The notes beneath the pieces are model-generated. The model did not search any database. It was not told the origin of the DNA and was given only the letters and a program-made list of their open reading frames with translations. From the NCBI GenBank assembly GCA_041743105.1, contig JBGTNI010000085.1:1-5327 (forward strand): a DNA stretch of 5,327 nucleotides, given 5' to 3'. Each line of letters opens with the position of its first letter. Position 1 is the stretch's first letter. Below, one piece after another: positions 1-4,977 of this stretch. The stretch is from QHCE01 sp041743105. Its GTDB lineage: Bacteria > Actinomycetota > Actinomycetes > Mycobacteriales > QHCE01. Position numbers and translations under genes: made by a program.

Positions 1-238
1 CACCGACCCGCATCGCCCACCGCACCGGCCGGGACGCGTCGGGGTGCGCGGCACCAGCACCCCGCCGGTACCACTGGCCACGCAACCGCGCCAACCGCAA
101 GAACCGCGGATCATCGCCGAACATCGCCACCGCAAGAACACCGGCGCCCGGCTCCGGGTCACGCTGCGGCCACCAACACGCCAACCCCACCGGCGGCCCC
201 ACCGGCAGATGACACCGGCACACCTGATCTTCAGCCAC
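1..238 (-). CDS. Unrecognised protein, partial (3' end lies beyond the left window edge)
   Basis: A minus-strand frame is open from a GTG at 238-236 to the left edge, giving 79 codons with no stop. An in-frame stop lies about 16 codons upstream, so the start is confined to a short stretch, and the GTG preceded by a G-rich GGGGTGG is the best choice. About 78% of third codon positions are G or C, which supports real coding. The visible N-terminal part starts VAEDQVCRCHLP, has three cysteines (residues 7, 9 and 21) with a histidine at residue 10, and continues into an Arg/Trp-rich stretch (FLRLARLRGQWYRRG, residues 46-60). I do not recognise the family, and it does not resemble the N-terminus of TrmD. 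It is transcribed divergently from the regulator and in the same direction as rimM at the other end. The competing plus-strand frame here is Pro/Arg-rich and looks like a shadow. Confidence 0.5.
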   Translation of the reverse strand, partial: MAEDQVCRCHLPVGPPVGLACWWPQRDPEPGAGVLAVAMFGDDPRFLRLARLRGQWYRRGAGAAHPDASRPVRWAMRVG

Positions 239-286
239 GCCGCCACCCCGCAGCGCCAGCCGCGAACAACATCCCAGCTCGGTTCA

Positions 287-314
287 CGGTGTCGACCTTC
301 GCCGCGGGACACCG
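287..314. repeat. 7-bp inverted repeat, candidate operator
   Basis: CGGTGTC at 287-293 is matched by its exact reverse complement GACACCG at 308-314, with a 14-bp spacer. The half-site centres are 21 bp apart, about two helical turns, so a dimeric protein could contact both from one face of the DNA. It lies between two divergent genes. Function is inferred, and a 7-bp match could arise by chance in DNA this GC-rich. Confidence 0.35.
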
Positions 315-332
315 CCGGCAGGTCAGAACCGA

Positions 333-352
333 GTCCGCACTTGTCCGCACTT
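333..352. repeat. Perfect tandem duplication of a 10-bp motif, candidate regulator-binding site
   Basis: GTCCGCACTT occurs at 333-342 and again, unchanged, at 343-352. It is followed by a partial third copy, TCCGCC, at 353-358. The 10-bp period places each copy on the same DNA face. The repeat lies about 78 bp upstream of the regulator start, in the divergent promoter region, which is a natural position for an operator bound by that regulator or another HTH protein. The repeat is seen directly; its binding role is inferred. Confidence 0.5.
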
Positions 353-418
353 TCCGCCGTTTCACCCGCTGGGAGCGTGTGAGGCGTTACCGTCCATGTC
401 GAGAGCTGCACAAGCGTC

Positions 419-426
419 AAGGGGGG
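419..426 (+). promoter_or_regulatory. Ribosome binding site that decides the regulator start
   Basis: The purine run AAGGGGGG at 419-426 sits just upstream of the ATG at 430. It favours this start over an in-frame GTG at 289, which has no comparable site and would add 47 Arg-rich residues encoded by the repeat-bearing intergenic DNA. Confidence 0.6.
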
Positions 427-429
427 ACG

Positions 430-1830
430 ATGACCGCCGCAAGCGAGCCGGGACGGTCCAATGCCGAGCTGGAACGGCTGCTGGCGCTGGCGGGCTGGAC
501 ACCCGAACAACTGGGCGATCGGCTCAACCGGCTTGCCGCCACGATCGGGCCGCGAGACAACATCCATCGTAAGTCGGTGCGCCGGTGGGTATACGCGTTG
601 CCGAGCTGGCCCGCTCCCCGTGTGCCCCGCCAGCCCTGGCCCTCACTGGTGTGCCACCTACTGCACGAACGCACCGGACAGCAGGTCACCCCCGACGCCC
701 TCGGGTGGGCCGCCGCCGGCCCACCCTGCTACCTACCAGCCGACCACGGACTCGACACACCGTGGAACACCGATGAAGCAGTGGCCGCCCTGACCGCGGT
801 CGTGGATGCTGACTCTATGGAGCGCCGCCACTTCCTAGCCCTGACCGGGCTCACCTTGACCGCGGTCGCGCACCAATGGCTGTTTGAGCCCGAACGGGTT
901 GCCGCCTCTCTCATGGGTAAGCGGGTCGATCAAGCACTGGTGGACGACCTGGAACGAGTCGCCGAAGCCCGCCGACGCATGGACGACGCCATCGGCGGCG
1001 GCACCCTGCTGCCCGCCGTCCGCGAAGACCTGCGGCTCGTCGTAGCCCTGCTGGACAACGCCGCCTACACCGAAGAAGTCGGCAACCGTCTACACGCCGT
1101 CGCGGCCGAGTTCGGCCGCCTCGCCGGCTGGCTGGCCTACGACTCCAACCAGCCCGCAATGGCCCAGCGCTACTTCCTGGCAGCGCTCCGCGCCGCGCAC
1201 GTCAGCGGCGACCGCGCCATCGGTGCCAACATCCTGGGCTTCATGAGCGTGCCTGCGGCGAAGTCAACAAGCCCGCGCGACGGCGTCATCCTGGCGGAGT
1301 CCGCGCTGAGCGCCGAACGGGAGTTGACCCCGGCGGTGGCGGCGTCGTTGTACGGCTGCCTCGCGGTCGGTCATGCATACGCCGGAGACGGGGCAGCATC
1401 CGCGCGCGCCCAAACACGCGCTGTTGATCTGTTCTCTCGATCAATCCCAGCCGAAGAACCGCCGTGGATCTATTGGTTCACCGCAGCGGACGTACAGGGC
1501 ATCGCCGGCTGGTCACTCCTGGCCCTTGGACGACCCAAGGAAGCCGAGCCACACCTTCGCCGAACGGTTGCCATGCTTGACCCGACGCTATCCCGCGACC
1601 GGGCCGCGTGGTTGTGCGACCTCGCGACGGCCCGAGTTAGCACCGGAGCAGTCGATGAAGCGTGTATATCCGCCCGCGAAGCCGCTTCGGTCATCCGGCG
1701 GCTGGACTCCGCCCGCGACCGGCGGTTGCTCGCCGACTTCCGGCGTGCCGCCGCTCCCTTCGCTAGCTCTGCCGCTGTCCGCGAGTTCGACTCAAAGCAC
1801 CGTGACCTGCTCACGGCCTCGTCGGCCTGA
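430..1830 (+). CDS. HTH-type transcriptional regulator with TPR-like C-terminal region
   Basis: The product is a cytoplasmic DNA-binding regulator of 466 residues, probably cluster-specific. The N-terminal 60 residues (ELERLLALAGWTPEQLGDRL, then HRKSVRRWVYALPSW) resemble an XRE-like helix-turn-helix with an Arg-rich recognition region. The middle contains MERRHFLALTGLTL (residues 130-143), a Tat-like string often found inside this class of actinomycete regulators and not at an N-terminus, so I do not read it as an export signal. Residues of about 200-440 are Ala/Leu-rich paired helices typical of TPR-type sensor regions, for example AGWLAYDSNQPAMAQRYFLAALRAA from residue 232 and GWSLLALGRPKEAEPHLRR from residue 360. 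The ATG at 430 is chosen because of the adjacent AAGGGGGG. The gene ends 22 nt before the graspetide precursor candidate on the same strand, which suggests co-transcription and control of the cluster. Target and ligand are unknown. Confidence 0.8.
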   Translation: MTAASEPGRSNAELERLLALAGWTPEQLGDRLNRLAATIGPRDNIHRKSVRRWVYALPSWPAPRVPRQPWPSLVCHLLHERTGQQVTPDALGWAAAGPPCYLPADHGLDTPWNTDEAVAALTAVVDADSMERRHFLALTGLTLTAVAHQWLFEPERVAASLMGKRVDQALVDDLERVAEARRRMDDAIGGGTLLPAVREDLRLVVALLDNAAYTEEVGNRLHAVAAEFGRLAGWLAYDSNQPAMAQRYFLAALRAAHVSGDRAIGANILGFMSVPAAKSTSPRDGVILAESALSAERELTPAVAASLYGCLAVGHAYAGDGAASARAQTRAVDLFSRSIPAEEPPWIYWFTAADVQGIAGWSLLALGRPKEAEPHLRRTVAMLDPTLSRDRAAWLCDLATARVSTGAVDEACISAREAASVIRRLDSARDRRLLADFRRAAAPFASSAAVREFDSKHRDLLTASSA

Positions 1831-1837
1831 TCTCAAC

Positions 1838-1843
1838 GAGGAG
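1838..1843 (+). promoter_or_regulatory. Ribosome binding site of the precursor gene
   Basis: GAGGAG at 1838-1843 is a strong Shine-Dalgarno sequence, 9 nt before the ATG at 1853. It is the best such site between the regulator stop and the ATP-grasp gene, so it supports a real gene starting at 1853. The frame is open much further upstream, but only because it overlaps the regulator. Confidence 0.65.
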
Positions 1844-1852
1844 CGTTCGACG

Positions 1853-2356
1853 ATGACACGCGCTGCCACTCGCCCAATTGACAACAATCAAGCCCAACCA
1901 TCACAGACGACGGGCGACGCTCGTGTCGTGAATGACCCATTGGCCAGTGGCAGCGAGCGGTTCCCGTTGGCTTGGCCGGGGTTGGCCGACCCCGGCGAAG
2001 GCGGGCGCCCGTCGGCATCGGGCCTGCGTCCTTTCGGCCTGTGTCAGACTTGCAAGCTATCGGAGAACGAGCCACCGAAAGAATGGAGAAGGGGATGCAG
2101 GGATGATCCTCTCCTGCCGTCGGCGGCGCTACTGCCTCAATGCGGCACCCGCAGCGGCGGAACTATTCTTCAGCCGCATCAGCCTGGCCGCATCCGGCCG
2201 TATTCGGCGACATTAGCCGTGGAACCGGTCGAATGCGGTAAGCATGAAACCACTGCAACGAAGTGGGACAAAGTCCAGGCTACTGAGAAACCGAGTGATG
2301 GTAAAGACAGTCCTCCGGAACCAGACAGCGTGACTATTCCTCAGTACGACTCGTGA
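1853..2356 (+). CDS. tgmA: Graspetide precursor peptide (ATP-grasp-modified RiPP), candidate TgmA
   Basis: This 167-residue protein is the likely substrate of the downstream ATP-grasp enzyme. Support from sequence: a GAGGAG ribosome site, a position directly before tgmB, and a stop that overlaps the tgmB start. The leader has FPLA (residues 37-40) and RPFGL (59-63). From memory, actinobacterial graspetide precursors carry similar FPL and RPFGL/RPWGL leader elements, thought to be read by the ATP-grasp enzyme. The probable core begins near GKHETT (from residue 129), with Thr133, 134, 136 and 144, a single Asp-Gly at 149-150, and an acidic tail (Asp152, Glu156, Asp158, Asp166) ending QYDS. Oddities are the length (many family members are nearer 80-110 residues), five cysteines (64, 67, 82, 97, 128) including a CxxC right after RPFGL, and GC near 50% in the core. 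The roughly 60-residue linker is not recognised, so a frameshift or insertion there is possible. Confidence 0.7.
   Translation: MTRAATRPIDNNQAQPSQTTGDARVVNDPLASGSERFPLAWPGLADPGEGGRPSASGLRPFGLCQTCKLSENEPPKEWRRGCRDDPLLPSAALLPQCGTRSGGTILQPHQPGRIRPYSATLAVEPVECGKHETTATKWDKVQATEKPSDGKDSPPEPDSVTIPQYDS
1975..1996 (+). other. GC-rich hairpin inside the precursor leader sequence
   Basis: GCCGGGGT at 1975-1982 and ACCCCGGC at 1989-1996 are perfect reverse complements (8 bp), separated by a 6-nt loop TGGCCG. No T-run follows. The hairpin lies inside the coding sequence for residues of about 41-48 (WPGLADPG), so it may only reflect codon choice. It could also act as an attenuator or an mRNA-stability element between the regulator and the biosynthetic genes. 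Confidence 0.4.
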
Positions 2357-3342
2357 TGGACCGCCGCTTGTCAGTCCTAGTTTTGACCGGTGCGGACGAT
2401 CCGACTACCGATGCCGTGGTCGCCGAGTTGCACCGACGCGGCGCGGCGGTACGTCGATTCGACCTGGGCGACTTCCCGATTCGTAGCCAACTCGCCGCCG
2501 TCCACGACGGACAGCAGTGGTGCGGCACTTTCCGTGACGAAGACGGTACGATAATCGATCTTGCCCAGGTGACCTCGGTCTATTACCGTCGTCCGTCTCG
2601 ATTCACGTTCTCGACTCAGATGTCGCAGGCAGATCGCGTCTTTTCGGAGGAGGAAGCCCGTATCGGCGTCGGTGGAGTATTCGCTGCGCTGAACTGCCGG
2701 TGGGTGTCGCATCCGCACGACGTGGCGCGCGCGGAATGGAAACCCCTTCAACTTCAGACGGCTAGTGCGGTCGGACTTACCGTACCGCGAACGCTGATTA
2801 GCAACACATACAGCGCCGCCCTCGACTTCATCCATGCCGCGACGGGGCCTGTAGTGTGTAAGTCGATGTCGTCAACCGCGTTCACCGAGAACGGTACCTA
2901 TAAGATCACCTACACAACAGTGGTTGATCGGGACTCGATAGAGGAAGAGACGTTCCAGGCGACGGCACATCTCTTGCAAGAGTGGGTACCGAAAGCGCGT
3001 GAGGCGCGCGTCACAGTTGTCGGAGAGAAGGTGCTCGCTACAGCTATTGTAGCCGAATCAGAGCGGGCAAGGATAGACTGGCGCGCCGATTACGACAATC
3101 TCCGCTATGAACCGATCGACGTTCCAGTCGAGGTTGTCGTCAAGCTGCACGCTTATCTAGCTGCGTTCCGTGTACCCTTCGGCGCGTTCGACTTTGTTAT
3201 CACCCCGGACGGAGAATGGGTAATGCTGGAATGTAACCCGAATGGTCAATGGCTGTGGCTACATCACATGGCGAATCTGCCGATACCAGCGGCACTTGCC
3301 GATCTGCTAACAGGCGCTCTCGCGGAAACGGTGACCCCGTGA
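2356..3342 (+). CDS. tgmB: ATP-grasp ribosomal peptide maturase (graspetide ligase), TgmB type
   Basis: A 328-residue cytoplasmic ATP-grasp ligase. In this family ATP activates core Asp/Glu side chains as acyl phosphates, and Thr/Ser or Lys side chains then attack to give omega-ester or omega-amide cross-links. The N-terminal region (LSVLVLTGADDPTTDAVV, then TSVYYRRP at residues 73-80) matches the pre-ATP-grasp domain of TgmB/MvdD-like maturases. Visible ATP-grasp elements are WKP (Lys129), PRTLISN (144-150), VVCKS (Lys169), QEWVPK (208-213), AREARVTVVG (214-223), the metal-binding candidate Asp279 in GAFDF, and Glu292 and Asn294 in LECNPNGQW. All expected positions appear intact and the length is normal. 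The start is ATG 2356, which overlaps the precursor stop by 1 nt; GTG 2353, one codon earlier, is an alternative. No Shine-Dalgarno is evident, so translation is probably coupled to the precursor. Several ATA codons and lower GC set it apart from the regulator. Confidence 0.9.
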   Translation: MDRRLSVLVLTGADDPTTDAVVAELHRRGAAVRRFDLGDFPIRSQLAAVHDGQQWCGTFRDEDGTIIDLAQVTSVYYRRPSRFTFSTQMSQADRVFSEEEARIGVGGVFAALNCRWVSHPHDVARAEWKPLQLQTASAVGLTVPRTLISNTYSAALDFIHAATGPVVCKSMSSTAFTENGTYKITYTTVVDRDSIEEETFQATAHLLQEWVPKAREARVTVVGEKVLATAIVAESERARIDWRADYDNLRYEPIDVPVEVVVKLHAYLAAFRVPFGAFDFVITPDGEWVMLECNPNGQWLWLHHMANLPIPAALADLLTGALAETVTP

Positions 3343-4553
3343 ACGACAAGACCAACAAGGCTCCGGCCGTCGGTATCGATTGTGAACTGAATGATTGGAA
3401 AACGCTGAACGATGAAATGGTCAGCGGCCTGGCCGAGTCCGGATTATTGAACGATGCGCGGTGGCGCGCGGCCTTTGAGAGTGTCCCACGGCACGTCTTT
3501 GTGCCGCAGTTCATCCGCGGCTCGGCCGTCATCAGTTGCGCCGACCCCCTCACCGTAGATGAGTGGCGCAACTCGATATACGCGGACACTAGCCTTATTG
3601 TACAAACCGCTCCTGCGCCTCGCTATGACAGTGAACTCCCCACGAGTTCGTCAACTCTGCCCAGCTTGATGGCCCGAATGCTGAACCTGCTTGAGATCGA
3701 CAATGATAGCTCGATCTTGGAAGTTGGCACCGCCACCGGATACAATGCCGCGCTGCTGTGCCGCGCACTCGGCGACCACCGCGTGACCACACTGGAGCTA
3801 CACCCCGACCTCGCCGCTCTGGCGCGTGAACGGCTGTCCGCACTCGCGATTTATCCGACCGTGGTGGCCGGAAACGGCATCGAAGGGTACGTCGCCAACG
3901 CGCCGTATGGGCGGATTCTTGCGACGTGCGCAGCCAACAGCATTCCGCCTGCATGGGTTCAGCAGCTCACTGTAGGCGGAAGAATCGTCACCGACCTTCG
4001 TAGCGAAATGTCGAGCAGTATTGCCGTGCTCGACAAGACTGCCCCGGACCGCGTGGAAGGTCATCTTCTCGACTACCCCGGATACTTCATGTGGCTACGG
4101 CCCGACCCTAATAGCCCGATGCTTAACCCGACGGCTCCGGAACTAATCATCGACCGCGATCACCAGTCGAACCACACTGCGACGACTAGCGTTGACCCGA
4201 AACTTCTGGGCAATCCTGGCCTGCGAATGACACTTAGCATTCTTGAACCAACATTGCGGATACCACTCTGGCTGACCACTGAGAGCGGCACAGCCGAACA
4301 CGACTACTTCCTGTACTCCGACGACGGATCGTGGAGCGACTCCACACCGACACGCGACGGCGGACACGTCGTCACCCAGGGAGGCCCCCGCCGAGTGTGG
4401 GACTCCGTAGAGCGCGCCGTCGACCACTGGCGCCGAATGGGCGAACCAGGCAGAGGCCGCTACGGCGTCACCGTGACCGCAGACGGCACTCACCGGTACT
4501 GGGTCGACGAACCTGCACGTCAACTGTTGGCCGACGCCCCAGACCGGCCCTGA
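3339..4553 (+). CDS. tgmC: PIMT-like methyltransferase of the ATP-grasp peptide maturase system, TgmC type
   Basis: A 404-residue SAM-dependent O-methyltransferase related to protein-L-isoaspartate methyltransferase. Homologues in graspetide clusters (fuscimiditide, amycolimiditide) methylate a core aspartate, which then cyclises to an aspartimide; the same role is inferred here. PIMT features visible are SVPRHVFVP (residues 48-56), SSSTLPSLMARML (103-115, the substrate-site Ser/Met segment), the SAM-binding glycine motif ILEVGTATGYNAALL (126-140), the acidic residue ending strand 2 in TTLEL (Glu153), and VGGRIV (212-217). An extra C-terminal region (about 240-404), absent from housekeeping PIMT of about 210 residues, includes DYFLYSDDGSW and RRVWDSVERAVDHWRRMGEPG (from residue 351), as in TgmC-type enzymes. 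The start GTG 3339 overlaps the tgmB stop by 4 nt (GTGA), which implies translational coupling. An earlier in-frame ATG at 3249 would lie deep inside tgmB and is unlikely. Confidence 0.88.
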   Translation: MNDKTNKAPAVGIDCELNDWKTLNDEMVSGLAESGLLNDARWRAAFESVPRHVFVPQFIRGSAVISCADPLTVDEWRNSIYADTSLIVQTAPAPRYDSELPTSSSTLPSLMARMLNLLEIDNDSSILEVGTATGYNAALLCRALGDHRVTTLELHPDLAALARERLSALAIYPTVVAGNGIEGYVANAPYGRILATCAANSIPPAWVQQLTVGGRIVTDLRSEMSSSIAVLDKTAPDRVEGHLLDYPGYFMWLRPDPNSPMLNPTAPELIIDRDHQSNHTATTSVDPKLLGNPGLRMTLSILEPTLRIPLWLTTESGTAEHDYFLYSDDGSWSDSTPTRDGGHVVTQGGPRRVWDSVERAVDHWRRMGEPGRGRYGVTVTADGTHRYWVDEPARQLLADAPDRP

Positions 4554-4586
4554 CTGGTAGAGGCGTTGACCATGCGGCCGGCCGAG

Positions 4587-4605
4587 CTGCCACCGGACGT
4601 GGCAG
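4587..4605 (+). terminator. Candidate terminator hairpin after the graspetide operon
   Basis: CTGCCAC at 4587-4593 pairs perfectly with GTGGCAG at 4599-4605 across a 5-nt loop CGGAC. It starts 34 nt after the methyltransferase stop. There is no T-run, but actinomycete terminators often lack one. Position and perfect stem support a transcription end here; function is inferred. Confidence 0.5.
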
Positions 4606-4960
4606 ATCATCGGAGCGTCAAGTGTACTGGGTCGTCGCTGGACCACCTCCTATCGCGTGGGACACGGTCGAGAGCACCGCTCGCCGTGATGGCGCCCAAC
4701 ATTTCTGGCTGGACCACATCCCAGCAATCCCAAACCTGGCCCGCACCGACTTTGGTCCACTAGCGCATCTCGATCCGTCCTTGCCGCCACCGGCGACGCA
4801 TGGCGATCGGCACGCACTCACAAACCAGCAGCTCACGGCGTTGGGCGCGGGTCGCAGATGCAGGTGGAGCCTCCCCGGAGATGCGAACCCGCGCCTGTTC
4901 TGTGCGCTGCCTACCGCCGCAAAGTGTCCTAACGTCGAGCTTGACTGGGCTGAAGCAAAG

Positions 4961-4977
4961 CCACCCCGTGAAGGTGG
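4961..4977 (-). terminator. Candidate terminator hairpin of rimM
   Basis: CCACC at 4961-4965 and GGTGG at 4973-4977 form a 5-bp stem with a 7-nt loop, immediately after the rimM stop in the minus direction. The minus-strand sequence that follows is T-rich for this genome (CTTTGCTTC). The stem is short, so the call is tentative. If real, rimM is the last gene of its transcript here. Confidence 0.35.

Larger units (their letters stand above)
239..429. promoter_or_regulatory. Divergent intergenic region with candidate operators and promoters
   Basis: This 191-bp gap separates the leftward partial gene from the rightward regulator, so promoters for both should lie here. It holds a 7-bp inverted repeat (287-314) and a perfect tandem 10-bp repeat (333-352), listed separately. 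A TAnnnT hexamer, TACCGT at 388-393, could be a -10 box for the regulator. No good -35 is seen at the usual spacing, since the nearest TTTCAC (360-365) is 22 nt away. The presence of a promoter is inferred mainly from gene orientation. Confidence 0.45.
4554..4977. other. Non-coding or decayed region between the cluster and rimM
   Basis: These 424 nt hold no gene I can defend. A hairpin lies near each end, listed separately. A frame with a GTG at 4622, preceded by GGAG at 4612-4615, starts VYWVVAGPPPIAWDTVES and looks protein-like for about 65 residues (for example AQHFWLDHIPAIPNL). It then turns low-quality and runs to a stop at 5197, overlapping rimM antisense by about 220 nt. It could be the remnant of a small gene. 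A second frame (4566-4763, TTG or ATG start) contains the 4587-4605 hairpin and has no recognisable features. Confidence 0.4.

Noticed and set aside
44..382. Plus-strand open frame of 112 codons
   Set aside because: Composition is Pro/Arg/His-rich shadow sequence opposite the minus-strand partial gene and across the operator region; no ribosome site.
1373..1852. Upstream extension of the precursor frame to an ATG at 1373
   Set aside because: It lies entirely inside the regulator in another frame, while a clear GAGGAG and ATG occur at 1838-1855.
2002..2011. 10-bp palindrome CGGGCGCCCG
   Set aside because: Such a short, fully GC palindrome is expected by chance in this DNA and sits within coding sequence.
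1932..2216. Alternative frame of 94 codons across the precursor
   Set aside because: Arg/Ala-rich, lacks leader and core motifs, and ends before the acidic tail; no ribosome site.
4566..4763. Small frame after the methyltransferase
   Set aside because: It is interrupted by the perfect hairpin at 4587-4605, has no recognisable features, and is better explained as post-operon DNA.
4860..4915. tRNA-like string GGGTTCGCATCTC on the minus strand, considered as a tRNA or attachment site
   Set aside because: The T-arm stem does not pair and no anticodon or acceptor arms could be drawn.
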